A stretch of 64,000 bases of DNA from Paraburkholderia ultramafica (GCF_902859915.1 NZ_CADIKK010000004.1:229775-293774), one strand, 5' to 3'. Shown: positions 29,467-38,604, numbered from the stretch's first letter. The notes: generated by a model from the letters alone, not told the origin. Made by a program: numbers and translations.

Positions 29467-31356
29467 CTAGCGCCCGCCATCCCCCGCGCCAATCGTTTCC
29501 ATCGACTCCGGCGCCTCTGCCGCACGCTGCTGCTGCAACGCCCACATCTGCGCAAACAGGCCGTTCGCGCGCAGCAATTCCGCGTGCGTGCCGCGCTCGA
29601 CGACACGCCCCTTGTCCATCACGATGATCTGCTGCGCGTGCACCACGGTCGACAGCCGGTGCGCGATGATCAACGTCGTGCGCTCGCGGGCGATCTGATC
29701 GAGCTCGTGCTGAATCGCGCGCTCGGAGCGCGAGTCGAGCGCGGAGGTCGCTTCGTCGAACAGCAGGATCGGCGGATTCTTCAGGATGGTCCGCGCAATC
29801 GCCACGCGTTGCTTTTCGCCGCCGGACAATTTCAGACCACGCTCGCCGACCGGCGTCTCATAGCCCTTCGGCAACCCTTCGATGAAGTCGTGAATATGCG
29901 CCGCGCGCGCCGCCGCGATCACTTCTTCACGCGTCGCCGACGGCCGGCCGTAAGCGATGTTGTAGTAGATCGAATCGTTGAACAGCACCGTATCCTGCGG
30001 CACGATGCCGATCGACGCGCGCAGCGAATCCTGCGTGACGTCGCGAACATCCTGACCGTCGATGACGATCGCACCGCCCGTCGCGCGGTCCAGATCGTAG
30101 AAGCGGAAGATCAGGCGCGCGAGCGTCGATTTGCCCGAGCCGCTATGGCCGACCACCGCCGTCGTGGTGCCCGCCGCGATCGTGAAGCTCACGTCGTGCA
30201 GAATCTGGCGCGCCGGCTCATACGAGAAGTTCACCTGCTCGAAACGCACCTGCGCCCCGCTCACCCGCAACGCCGGCGCACCGGCCAGGTCGGGCACTTC
30301 CTGGGTCGCGCCGAGCAGCGTGAACATGCGGTCCATGTCGGTGAGACTCTGCTTCAGTTCGCGATACACGACGCCGAGAAAATTCAGCGGAATATACAGC
30401 TGCAGCATGAAGGTGTTGATCAGCACGAGGTCGCCGAGCGTAAGGCGCCCGGCCATCACGCCTTGCGTCGCGCGCCACAGAATGAACACCAGCCCCGTGC
30501 CGATGATCGCCTGCTGCCCGAAGTTCAGCGCCGACAGCGAACGCTGCGATTTGATCGCCGCCGCGCGATAGCGCTTGAGGTTCTCGTCGTAGCGGCGCGC
30601 TTCCCACTCTTCGTTGCCGAAGTACTTGACGGTCTCGTAGTTGAGCAGCGAATCGATCGCGCGTGAATTCGCCTTCGAATCGAGCTCGTTCATCGTGCGG
30701 CGAAAATGCGTGCGCCACTCGGTGACCTTCACCGTGAAGACGATGTACACCGCGAGCGCGATGAACGTGACGATCGCGTAATACGCCTCGTATTTGACGA
30801 CGAAAAAGCCGAGCACGAGGCCGACTTCGACCAGCGTCGGCAGAATGCTGTACAGCGAATAGGAGATCAGCTGCGTGATGCCGCGGGTGCCTCGTTCGAT
30901 GTCGCGCGACATGCCGCCCGTTTGCCGTTCCAGATGAAACCGCAACGACAGCGCATGCAGATGGCGAAACACCTTCAGCGCCAGTTGCCGCACCGCGCTT
31001 TCGGTCACCTTCGAAAACAGGATCTCGCGCAGTTCGGTGAAGAGCGACGTGGAGAGCCGCACCACCGCATACGCGACCACCAGCAAACCGACCCCGCCCA
31101 GCAGCACGATACCCGGCGCATCGTGCGCGCGGCCGAGCGCGGTGAGATGCTGGACCGACGCGAGGCTGTCGACGATGCGCTTCATCACGATCGGCACGCC
31201 GAGGTTGGCGACCTTCGCGCCGATCAGGCAGCTCAGCGCGAAGCCGACGCGCCATTTATAGGTGGCGAGGTACGGCAGCAGCGACAGGATCGTCTGCCAG
31301 TCGTTGCGGGGCTGGGTGGAAATCGGCGGGGGTTCGGACGAGGGCGTGCGGCGCAT
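29467..31356 (-). CDS. Atm1/HMT-type ABC exporter (fused permease and ATPase)
   Basis: The product of about 629 residues has six membrane helices and an ABC ATPase domain with Walker A GHSGSGKSTLARL, signature LSGGEKQRVAIARTIL and Walker B ILLFDEATSALD. The permease motif LRFHLERQTGGMSRDIERGT places it in the ABCB7/Atm1 group, which exports glutathione-linked sulfur or metal conjugates. The start is uncertain: ATG 31356 is used, while an upstream GTG at 31395 is in frame. Neither has a clear ribosome site. It is divergent from the thioesterase gene. Confidence 0.9.
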   Translation of the reverse strand: MRRTPSSEPPPISTQPRNDWQTILSLLPYLATYKWRVGFALSCLIGAKVANLGVPIVMKRIVDSLASVQHLTALGRAHDAPGIVLLGGVGLLVVAYAVVRLSTSLFTELREILFSKVTESAVRQLALKVFRHLHALSLRFHLERQTGGMSRDIERGTRGITQLISYSLYSILPTLVEVGLVLGFFVVKYEAYYAIVTFIALAVYIVFTVKVTEWRTHFRRTMNELDSKANSRAIDSLLNYETVKYFGNEEWEARRYDENLKRYRAAAIKSQRSLSALNFGQQAIIGTGLVFILWRATQGVMAGRLTLGDLVLINTFMLQLYIPLNFLGVVYRELKQSLTDMDRMFTLLGATQEVPDLAGAPALRVSGAQVRFEQVNFSYEPARQILHDVSFTIAAGTTTAVVGHSGSGKSTLARLIFRFYDLDRATGGAIVIDGQDVRDVTQDSLRASIGIVPQDTVLFNDSIYYNIAYGRPSATREEVIAAARAAHIHDFIEGLPKGYETPVGERGLKLSGGEKQRVAIARTILKNPPILLFDEATSALDSRSERAIQHELDQIARERTTLIIAHRLSTVVHAQQIIVMDKGRVVERGTHAELLRANGLFAQMWALQQQRAAEAPESMETIGAGDGGR

Positions 31357-31676
31357 GGGGATCGGCTGGGGAGGGTATGGAATGCCGGAGTTCACAGCGG
31401 CGCGCCGACCGCGGCATGCCGACCCGGCACACAGCTTACTGTCGCGCGACCCGGCTGGGCGCTTTCCCGTACAATTCGTGATCTTTGTATTGTCGCAGAA
31501 GCCGGCTGGCGCCGCTTTTCATCGGCTGTCCGGCCACCGGTGCAGGTTGGCCGCGCGGCCGTGCCGTGCGGCCGCGCTGTATTGTCGGACCGTTCCGGCG
31601 ATCGGTGCAGTTGTCGTGAAATCCCCGCCTGCCGGTCGAGCCGACCGAGCCAATACGTTTCCCAAGGGTGTCCCCG
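31357..31676. other. Divergent intergenic region, ABC exporter and thioesterase
   Basis: About 320 bases separate the two divergent starts if the ABC gene starts at 31356. A TACAAT near 31480 on the plus strand could be a -10 box, but no matching -35 element is convincing. I see no gene. Confidence 0.4.
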
Positions 31677-32072
31677 ATGACCGAACTTCTTCAACTCCCG
31701 CAAAAGCCTTGCGCACTGCGCGTCATGCCGCAACCGTCGGACGCGAATGTCCACGGCGACGTGTTCGGCGGCTGGATCATGGCGCAGGTGGACATTGCCG
31801 GCTCGATTCCGGCAAGCCGGCGCGCCAACGGGCGGGTGGCGACCATCGCGGTCAATTCGTTCGTGTTCAAGCAGCCGGTCTTCGTCGGCGATCTGCTGAG
31901 CTTTTATGCGGATATCGTCAAGACGGGCAATACGTCGGTGACGGTGTCGGTCGAGGTCTACGCGCAGCGCATGAGCCTGACCGAAGACCTCGTGAAGGTC
32001 ACCGAGGCGACCCTGACCTATGTCGCCACCGATAGCGACCGTCGCCCGCGCGCACTGCCGGTACTCGATTGA
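31677..32072 (+). CDS. Acyl-CoA thioesterase, hot-dog fold (YciA-like)
   Basis: The 131-residue product has the YciA-type motif NVHGDVFGGWIMAQVDIAGS, whose Asp is the likely catalytic residue, and VNSFVFKQPVFVGDLLSFYA. Such enzymes hydrolyse short- to medium-chain acyl-CoAs as a hexamer. ATG 31677 is preceded by AAGGG at eight bases; a GTG at 31668 is an alternative. It is a single gene ahead of a bidirectional hairpin. Confidence 0.92.
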   Translation: MTELLQLPQKPCALRVMPQPSDANVHGDVFGGWIMAQVDIAGSIPASRRANGRVATIAVNSFVFKQPVFVGDLLSFYADIVKTGNTSVTVSVEVYAQRMSLTEDLVKVTEATLTYVATDSDRRPRALPVLD

Positions 32073-32119
32073 GCGGCCCACACGGACGACCCGCACGACA
32101 CGCACACGCACACGCAATG

Positions 32120-32143
32120 AAAACGAGGCGCCGCGGCGCCTCG
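32120..32143. terminator. Bidirectional terminator hairpin
   Basis: AACGAGGCGCC is followed by GC and GGCGCCTCGTT, a perfect 11-bp inverted repeat. On the minus strand it ends in TTTTC, so it should stop the DUF4148 gene; it also lies just past the thioesterase gene on the plus strand. Confidence 0.75.
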
Positions 32144-32199
32144 TTCAGCCTCATACCCAGGATTTCCCGCGTGGATCATCGCGCGCGAAGCGCAGCGGC

Positions 32200-32532
32200 T
32201 TACTGGCTCGCTGCCGCGCCGATGCCCGCCTTCTTCTGCGCGTTCTGAATGTCGGTCGGATAGTTCGGATCGTTGCGCGACGGTTGATAGCCGTGCGCCT
32301 CCAGTTCCTTCAGCTCGGCGTTTTTCTTCGCCCGCGCCTCTTTGCGCGCGGCCTTGCGCTCGGCTTTCGTGGTGGCGGCCGGTTTCGATGCGGCGGTCGG
32401 TTTCGCCGCATCCGAATTGGGCCCCGCCGCTCCTCCGCCGCCGCCTTGCGCGAACGCCGGCGCGACAGACGCCACGCTCAGTACAACCGATGCCAGCAGC
32501 ACAGCCAATTTCTTTGCAGATGAAGACGTCAT
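32200..32532 (-). CDS. DUF4148 domain protein, probably periplasmic
   Basis: The 110-residue product has a signal peptide ending in APAFAQG, a Gly/Ala/Lys-rich linker and the DUF4148 tail GYQPSRNDPNYPTDIQNAQK. This small family is abundant in Burkholderiaceae and has no known function. ATG 32532 is preceded by a GGAGAG element. Its mature part is highly basic (many KAERKAARKEAR-type residues). It has its own likely terminator at 32120-32143. Confidence 0.9.
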   Translation of the reverse strand: MTSSSAKKLAVLLASVVLSVASVAPAFAQGGGGGAAGPNSDAAKPTAASKPAATTKAERKAARKEARAKKNAELKELEAHGYQPSRNDPNYPTDIQNAQKKAGIGAAASQ

Positions 32533-32717
32533 GGTTCTCTCCAGTCGGATTGGCGGATATTCGATGGCACAACGCCCAAGACCACGTGCGAGCAGCGAGC
32601 GGGCGTAGCGTCGCGTGAATCGATGCTTCATGGCTCCCAGCAAAGCCTGAGATGGGAATCACGAATATAGCCGACTGAAATCCGTCCGCAAGTCGCTTTT
32701 ACCCGCCTGCGCACGAA

Positions 32718-33200
32718 CTAGCCCACGCGCCGCGACGCCGTACACGAGCCGCTACCGCGCAAATAGGCGTCGACCTGGCCTTCGATCCACTGCGCAAAAT
32801 GCGCCTGGCCCGCGTTGAGAATGTCGCGCTGCTGCCACACGAGCCAGTACGGATAGCGGTATGGCACGCGAATATCGGTGATCTGCACCAACTGGCGTTG
32901 CGCCAGCGCATGCGCGACCAGACTGCGCGGTTCGAGCGCAATGCCCTGGCCCAGCAGGACCGCGCCGATCACGATGTTCGAATCGTTGGCCGACAGCACC
33001 ACGGCTTCGGCGGGCGGCTGCGCCACCCGCGCCGCCTGGCACCAGCCGGTCCACGGCGTGTCGGGGCTGGAGATCAGCGGACAGGCGACCACGTCCTCGG
33101 CGGTAACCGGAAAGCGGCCATTCGGCGCGAGCGCGAAATGCGGCGCGGCGACCACCACCATCTCGTCGTCGAACAGTTTCTGTTGCGCGACGCCCGGCTG
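32718..33200 (-). pseudogene. LysR-type regulator, C-terminal remnant
   Basis: The frame (148 residues from ATG 33161, open a little further upstream) encodes only the second half of a LysR substrate-binding domain: QKLFDDEMVVVAAPHFALAP, LSANDSNIVIGAVLLGQGIAL, PYRYPYWLVWQQ. The N-terminal HTH and first effector subdomain are missing. Homology stops at about 33195, where the remains of a divergently oriented glutathione S-transferase gene begin. I read this as a gene whose 5' half was deleted. It is GcvA-like in sequence style. Confidence 0.82.
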
Positions 33201-33550
33201 ACAAGCAGCATGAGCCGTGGGTCGAGCGCGTGCGCACGCAACTGCTTGCCGCCTACGCCGAACTCGAACGCGATCTCGCGACGGCCGCGCTGCCGACCGG
33301 GCAGCAACGGTTCGACGCGGCGGACGTCACCGTGGCGGTCGGTTGGCACTTCACGCAGATGATGTTGCCGGAAATCGTCGACAAGGCGGCGTATCCGCAC
33401 TTGCAGGCGTTTTCCGCGTTGGCGGAGGCCTTGCCGGTTTTCGTGGATACGCCGGTTGGGGCGCGGCGCGGATTCCGCCGCCGAACCGTGAAGCCGCCGG
33501 AGCGCAACGAGCCGCAACGCCAGCCAGGCGTCGCATCACGCTGCGTGTGA
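33190..33550 (+). pseudogene. Glutathione S-transferase, C-terminal remnant
   Basis: From about 33190 the plus strand reads RPADKQHEPWVERVRTQLLA, then AYAELERDLATAALPTGQQ, RFDAADVTVAVGWHFTQMML and YPHLQAFSALAEALPVF, which is the all-helical C-terminal domain of a GST. The thioredoxin-fold N-terminal half that binds glutathione is absent, and I find no start codon with a ribosome site. The final residues after LPVFVDTP are arginine-rich and may be altered. It abuts the truncated LysR gene head to head. Confidence 0.78.
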
Positions 33551-33586
33551 AGCTGCGTGCGGAGTTGCGTGTGACATCGCGCCCGC

Positions 33587-36500
33587 TCACACCGTCGCCA
33601 CCTCCCGCCCCACGCCCCCGTGCAGCAACTCGGAAATCGCCTCCGTCGACAACGGCTTCGCGAAGTAGAAGCCCTGCATCTCGTCGCACGCGCGCTCTTT
33701 CAGGAAGTCGAGTTGCGCCGACGTTTCCACGCCTTCGGCGATCACCTGCAACTTCAGCGAATGTGCGAGCGCGATGATCGCCGACGTGATCGTCTCGTCG
33801 TCGCCCGACACGCCGATGTCGGAGACGAACGAGCGGTCGATCTTCAGCCGGTCCACCGGGAAGCGTTTCAGATAACTGAGGCTTGAATAGCCGGTGCCGA
33901 AGTCGTCGATTGCGAGGCCGATGCCGAGCGCGTGCAGTTCGTTGAGCATCGACACCGCTTCTTCGGCGTTGCGCATGATCGCGCTTTCGGTCAGCTCCAG
34001 TTCGAGGTATTTCGGCTCGAGACCGGTCTCGGCGAGCACCTGCATCACGAGCTTCGCAATATCGCGCTGTTGGAACACGCGCGCCGACAGGTTCACCGAC
34101 ACCCGCGCCGGCGGCAAACCCGCATCCTGCCAGGCCTTGTTCTGGCGGCACGCTTCACGCAACACCCACTCGGACAGCGGCCCGATCAAACCGCTCTCTT
34201 CCGCGACCGCAATGAACGACGACGGCTGCACCAGCCCGACTTCCGGATCGCGCCAGCGCACCAGCGCCTCGGTGCCGACGATCTGACCGCTGACGATATC
34301 CACCTGCGGCTGGTAGTGCAGCAGGAATTCGTTGTCGCGCAACGCGCGGCGCAAGCGCCGTTCGAGATTCAGCCGCGCGCCCGCGCTCGCGTTCATCTCG
34401 GGCTGATAGAACTGGAACGTGTTGCGGCCCATGTCCTTCGCGCGATACATCGCGAGGTCGGCCTTTTTCATCAGCGTTTCGGCGTCGTCGCCGTCTTGCG
34501 GGAAGAGGCTCGCGCCCATGCTGCAACCCACATACAGCTCGGTGCCGTCGAGCCACACCGGCTCGGAAATCGCCGTGCGCGCCCGCTCCATCCACGCGAT
34601 CAATGACTGTTCGTCGACGGTATCGGTCATCACGATCACGAACTCGTCGCCGCCGTGCCGCGCCACCGTATCGCTCGTGCGCGAGCAGCGCGAAAGCCGC
34701 TCGGCGACCACGCGCAGCAGACGGTCGCCGACGCTATGGCCGAGGCTGTCGTTGACGTTCTTGAAGCCGTCGAGATCGAGGAACACGACCGCGACGCCGT
34801 TGTGATGCCGTCGCGCGACGATCAGCGCATGCTCCAGACGGTCGCGCAGCAGATTGCGGTTCGGCAGGCGCGTGAGGTTGTCGTAGTTGGCCTGGTATTC
34901 GAGCTGCTCCTGATAACGGATCAGATCGGTCACGTCGTTGATCACGCCGATGTGATGCGTGATCACGCCTTCCGCGTTCGGCACCGGCGCGATGAACAGC
35001 TGATTCCAGAACAGCGCGCCGTCCTTGCGATAGTTGCGCAGCACCGCGCTGACTTCGCGGTTCGCCGCCAGCGCCTGGCGGATCAGCGCGACGCCTTCCT
35101 GTTCGCGGTCGTCGCGTTGCAGCACGCGGCAATCGTGGCCGATCACCTCGGCGGGATCGTAACCGGTGATGCGCATGAACGCCGGGTTCACGTATTCGAT
35201 CAGATTGCCGGCCGGCGACGGCGCGGTGATCAGAATCGCGTTGACGCTCGCATCGAGCGCGCGGCTTTGCAGACGTAGCGCGAGATCGGCGCGCTTGCGC
35301 TCGGTGATATCCGTGTACGAGCCGAGCACGCCGATCACGCGGCCCTCGCCGTCGGTGAACGGCAGCTTGCTAGTGACCGTGGTGCGGTGCACGCCGTCGA
35401 TCACCACGTCGACTTCGAAGTTCATCTTCGGCACGCCGGTGCTCACCACTTCCCTGTCGTGGTCGTTCAGCAGTTCGGCGAATGCGCGCCACGGCATGTC
35501 GGTGTCGCGCTTGCCCACCACCTGCTCCGGATACGCGAGTCCCGCATCGCGCGCGAACGCCATGTTGCAGCCGAGATAGCGCGAATTCAGATCCTTCCAG
35601 AAAATGCGCTGCGGAATATTGTCGATCACCGCTTCGAGCATCTGGTTCGAACGCTGTGCTTCGGCTTCGGCGTTGATCTGGTCGGTGACGTCGTCGGCCA
35701 GTACGAACAGCGCGGAGCGGCCCATGAAGTTCAGCGCGTGATACGAAATGTCGACGCTGATGATCGAGCCGTCCTTGCGCTGGTGATGCCAAATACCCGC
35801 CATCGTGCGGCCATGCGGGATCGCGTCGCTGCGTTGCAGATGCGATTCGAGACGCCCGATCTCGGCATGCGTGCGGATCGCGCGAATCGTCATGCCGAGA
35901 AATTCGTTTTCCGAGTAGCCGTATTGCTGGATCGCGGCCGCGTTGACGGCGAGAAAACGCATCGTCTCGCGATCGAAGATATACATCGGCACCGGATGGT
36001 CGTCGAACAGGCCGCGAAAGCGTTCGTCGTTGCGGCCGGGCGCGCGCACGCTGCGCAGTTTTTCACGGGCGCTGCTCTCGCGGGCGCTGAACGTAAAGAT
36101 CAGGATCGTGCTGCCGGCCAGCATCGTCATGATCAACAGGAACATGGCGCGCTGGGTTTCACTTGCCGAGGCCGCGAGCGCCTTCTGCAACGTGTGGTTT
36201 TCCTCGCCGCGCAGCGCGGCCAGCGCGGCTTCCACGCGATCGAGTCCGAGCCCGAGACGCGTATAGGTCGCCGCCGCCCACGCGCGCGACGCATCCGGCT
36301 CGCCGCTGGCGCTCTTCAACAGCGCGTCGTTGATGTCATGTTGCAGCGCGTGACTGTCCGCGCTCAGCCTCGCCAGCGCGTCGAGCATGGGCGGCTCGCC
36401 GGCCAACTCCTGGCGCAGGTCGCGCTCCAGACCGACGAGCGTCGTGGTCATCGCGGCGGCCGAGCCGACCGGCGCCGGCTCGCCCGATGCCTCGAAGCGC

Positions 36501-36697
36501 CCGAGCGCAGCCAGTGCGCCGTCGAGCGCCGTGTGATACGCGTCGAGGTTCTGGCGCACGCTCGTCGAACGCAGCATGCGCGCATCGGCATCGCGTTGAC
36601 CACAAATCTGCGTGTAGGCGACGAACGCGTTCGCGCCGATCGCAGCGACGACGACCGCTATATTGATCAGCAGCCGCTTCGATAAAAAAGAAGTCAT
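33587..36697 (-). CDS. Membrane PAS-GGDEF-EAL cyclic-di-GMP protein
   Basis: The 1036-residue product has two membrane helices (about residues 8-30 and 187-207) flanking a helical periplasmic sensor. PAS domains follow (near 235-340, 350-470 and 480-600), then a GGDEF domain with ARHGGDEFVIV and an EAL domain with GTEALVRWRD, NLSARVFQ, DDFGTGYSSL and AEGVETSAQL. Both catalytic motifs are intact, and the inhibitory I-site RTSD sits five residues before GGDEF. It could make, degrade or switch cyclic di-GMP. The signal sensed is unknown. It is transcribed alone. Confidence 0.94.
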   Translation of the reverse strand: MTSFLSKRLLINIAVVVAAIGANAFVAYTQICGQRDADARMLRSTSVRQNLDAYHTALDGALAALGRFEASGEPAPVGSAAAMTTTLVGLERDLRQELAGEPPMLDALARLSADSHALQHDINDALLKSASGEPDASRAWAAATYTRLGLGLDRVEAALAALRGEENHTLQKALAASASETQRAMFLLIMTMLAGSTILIFTFSARESSAREKLRSVRAPGRNDERFRGLFDDHPVPMYIFDRETMRFLAVNAAAIQQYGYSENEFLGMTIRAIRTHAEIGRLESHLQRSDAIPHGRTMAGIWHHQRKDGSIISVDISYHALNFMGRSALFVLADDVTDQINAEAEAQRSNQMLEAVIDNIPQRIFWKDLNSRYLGCNMAFARDAGLAYPEQVVGKRDTDMPWRAFAELLNDHDREVVSTGVPKMNFEVDVVIDGVHRTTVTSKLPFTDGEGRVIGVLGSYTDITERKRADLALRLQSRALDASVNAILITAPSPAGNLIEYVNPAFMRITGYDPAEVIGHDCRVLQRDDREQEGVALIRQALAANREVSAVLRNYRKDGALFWNQLFIAPVPNAEGVITHHIGVINDVTDLIRYQEQLEYQANYDNLTRLPNRNLLRDRLEHALIVARRHHNGVAVVFLDLDGFKNVNDSLGHSVGDRLLRVVAERLSRCSRTSDTVARHGGDEFVIVMTDTVDEQSLIAWMERARTAISEPVWLDGTELYVGCSMGASLFPQDGDDAETLMKKADLAMYRAKDMGRNTFQFYQPEMNASAGARLNLERRLRRALRDNEFLLHYQPQVDIVSGQIVGTEALVRWRDPEVGLVQPSSFIAVAEESGLIGPLSEWVLREACRQNKAWQDAGLPPARVSVNLSARVFQQRDIAKLVMQVLAETGLEPKYLELELTESAIMRNAEEAVSMLNELHALGIGLAIDDFGTGYSSLSYLKRFPVDRLKIDRSFVSDIGVSGDDETITSAIIALAHSLKLQVIAEGVETSAQLDFLKERACDEMQGFYFAKPLSTEAISELLHGGVGREVATV

Positions 36698-37004
36698 GGA
36701 TTCCGAACGTCAATCGTTCCGAGTGCGGGAGCGCGTGGTCGCTTTCGGTGCGTCGGGCCGCATCGATGCGAGTCTTTTTACGCGCCAACCCATGGATAAC
36801 GGCAGGGTTCGGGAGCGGGTTGAGGGTGGTGAGCGAAAAAAATCGTGAGGGGCGGGGCGGGATGGTGGGTTGCTTGGGGTGGATCACGCTTGTTGGGGCA
36901 TGCGTGGGCGGCCGCGGCTCGCTGGTCGCGCGTCGTCACCGTACTTGATGCGCCGCATCTAGCTGACTGCGTTTGGCCATTCACGCCTGGCTGGCCAGCC
37001 GCAG
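36698..37004. other. G-rich intergenic region ahead of a repeat array
   Basis: I see no gene. The plus strand between 36800 and 36900 is strongly G-rich. Degenerate copies of the 14-bp unit that forms the adjacent array are visible from 36973. The promoter of the cyclic-di-GMP gene must lie near 36700-36760, but I cannot place it. Confidence 0.5.
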
Positions 37005-37144
37005 CTAGCTGGCCGCACCTGGCCACTCGCACCTGGCCGGGCGCACCTGGCCACTCGCACCTGGCCACTCGCACCTGGCCGGTCGCGCCTGGCCGGCCGC
37101 ACCTGGCCGGCCGCACCTGGCCGGCCGCACCTAGCCGGCCGCAC
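37005..37144. repeat. Ten tandem 14-bp units overlapping a gene end
   Basis: Ten consecutive units follow CTGGCC-N3-CGCAC. Units 2, 4 and 5 are CTGGCCACTCGCAC, units 7-9 are CTGGCCGGCCGCAC, and units 1 and 10 carry CTAG in place of CTGG. The tenth unit contains the last codons and the TAG stop of the minus-strand gene at 37131-37607. Confidence 0.95.
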
Positions 37145-37607
37145 CAAATTCCTTCATCGCCGGCACGAAGTCGTGATTGGCCTCCGGCTTGCGCGACAGC
37201 TTGGCGAGCACATAGCGCTTGAAGGGGTCAAGCTCGGCCCAGCGGGCGACGCTCGGCGTGACGAGACCTGCCAGCCCAGCCTGAAGCGCGACGCCGTCCG
37301 GCACGCTTTCCGTGCAGCGCCAGGCGGGCATCTCCTCGGGCGTGAACCACTCCGGCTCGACATTCGCGTGGGTGCGCAGCATCTCGAACAGCGCGTGATC
37401 GAAATTCGGTTCGATTTCCGCGTCTTCCTCGACCGGGAAACGCGCCAGCAGCTTGCGGTCTTCGAGCGGCAGCAACTGCCATTGCGCGAGCGTGATGCGC
37501 AACCCGAATCGGTCGAGATTGAAGCGCACCGACATCGGGATGAAGGTGAAATTCTCCGAAGACGCGACTTCGAAGTTGAACAGAAGCGGTGCTTCGTTGA
37601 GTCCCAT
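37131..37607 (-). CDS. Nitrate reductase-associated protein family
   Basis: The 158-residue product (FNFEVASSENFTFIPMSVRF near the start, LARFPVEEDAEIEPNFDHAL mid-way) resembles the Nitr_red_assoc family, found near assimilatory nitrate reductase or molybdoenzyme genes in bacteria. No nitrate reductase is in the window, but fdhD, another molybdoenzyme accessory gene, lies divergently next to it. The last five residues, FGAAG, and the stop codon are encoded by the first unit of a 14-bp repeat array, so the C-terminus looks set by that repeat. The molecular role is unknown. Confidence 0.75.
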   Translation of the reverse strand: MGLNEAPLLFNFEVASSENFTFIPMSVRFNLDRFGLRITLAQWQLLPLEDRKLLARFPVEEDAEIEPNFDHALFEMLRTHANVEPEWFTPEEMPAWRCTESVPDGVALQAGLAGLVTPSVARWAELDPFKRYVLAKLSRKPEANHDFVPAMKEFGAAG

Positions 37608-37767
37608 GACAGTGCTCCTCCTGAATGGCGGACAGCGTGCGAGCGCAGCTTGAGGTATTTTAGAACCTTATTCGCGCGACGTCGGCCCGGTCGGGAGCCG
37701 CGTTGCGGCACAGGACAAGGCTGGCAGCCGCTCACGCGCGCGCAGCATGGCACAGGAGTGAAGCAGC

Positions 37768-38604
37768 TTGAACGAACAGCAAACAGGACAGCCGGGCGCG
37801 GTGGAGCGCGAGGTGCGCCGGCATCGCGGCGCGGCGGTCGAAACCGTCACGGATCACGTCGGCCAGGAGTGGCCGGTCGCGCTCGTCTTCAACGGCATTT
37901 CGCATGCGGTGATGATGTGCACTCCGCGCGATCTCGAAGCGTTCGCGGTCGGATTCGCGATTTCGGAAGGGATCGTCGAGCGCGGCAGCGACATTCAGGA
38001 CATCGAGGTCGAACTGCATGACGACGATGAATTGCCGCATGCCGAAGTGCAGTTGCAGGTGGTGCAGCAGGCGTTCGTCGCGCTGAAGGAGAAGCGCCGC
38101 GCGCTCGCCGGGCGCACCGGCTGCGGCGTCTGCGGGATCGAAAGCATCGATCTGCTGGATCTGCAACCGGAGCGGGTGCCCGACACCGGCTTTCTGCAAC
38201 GGCTCGCGCCGGACGCGATCGCGCGCGCCGCCCGTGAGTTGCCCGGCCACCAGGCGTTGACGCGGCTGACCGGCGGCCTGCACGCGGCCGCATGGTGCGA
38301 TGCGGCGGGCGCGATCCGCTACGCGTTCGAGGACGTCGGCCGTCACAACGCGCTCGACAAGCTGATCGGCCAGCTCGTGCTCGATCGCGCGGACACCCGC
38401 GACGGTTTCGTGTTTCTGTCGAGCCGCGCGAGCTACGAACTGGTGCGCAAGGCCGCGCGCGTCGACGTGCCGATGGTCGCGACGATCTCCGCGCCGTCGT
38501 CGCTGGCGATTGCGATTGCCCGCAAGGCGGGCGTGCGGCTGGTCAGCTTCTGCCGCGAAGCCAGCTACGTCGATTACGACACGTTGCAGCCGACGCAGCC
38601 TTGA
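37768..38604 (+). CDS. fdhD: Formate dehydrogenase accessory sulfurtransferase FdhD
   Basis: The 278-residue product contains the redox-active motif GCGVCG (about residues 114-119), the segment AFAVGFAISEGIV and FEDVGRHNALDKLIG. FdhD passes sulfur from IscS to the molybdenum cofactor of formate dehydrogenases. No ATG fits; the frame begins at TTG 37768 with AGGAG ten bases upstream, so a TTG start is likely. No formate dehydrogenase structural gene is in this window. Confidence 0.94.
   Translation: MNEQQTGQPGAVEREVRRHRGAAVETVTDHVGQEWPVALVFNGISHAVMMCTPRDLEAFAVGFAISEGIVERGSDIQDIEVELHDDDELPHAEVQLQVVQQAFVALKEKRRALAGRTGCGVCGIESIDLLDLQPERVPDTGFLQRLAPDAIARAARELPGHQALTRLTGGLHAAAWCDAAGAIRYAFEDVGRHNALDKLIGQLVLDRADTRDGFVFLSSRASYELVRKAARVDVPMVATISAPSSLAIAIARKAGVRLVSFCREASYVDYDTLQPTQP

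Noticed and set aside
37005..37144. CRISPR array
   Set aside because: The units are contiguous 14-mers with no unique spacers, and no cas genes are present.
36778..37147. Small frames with collagen-like peptides over the 14-bp repeats
   Set aside because: They are translations of the tandem repeat in other phases with no start signals. Only the phase in frame with the upstream gene was kept, as a finding.
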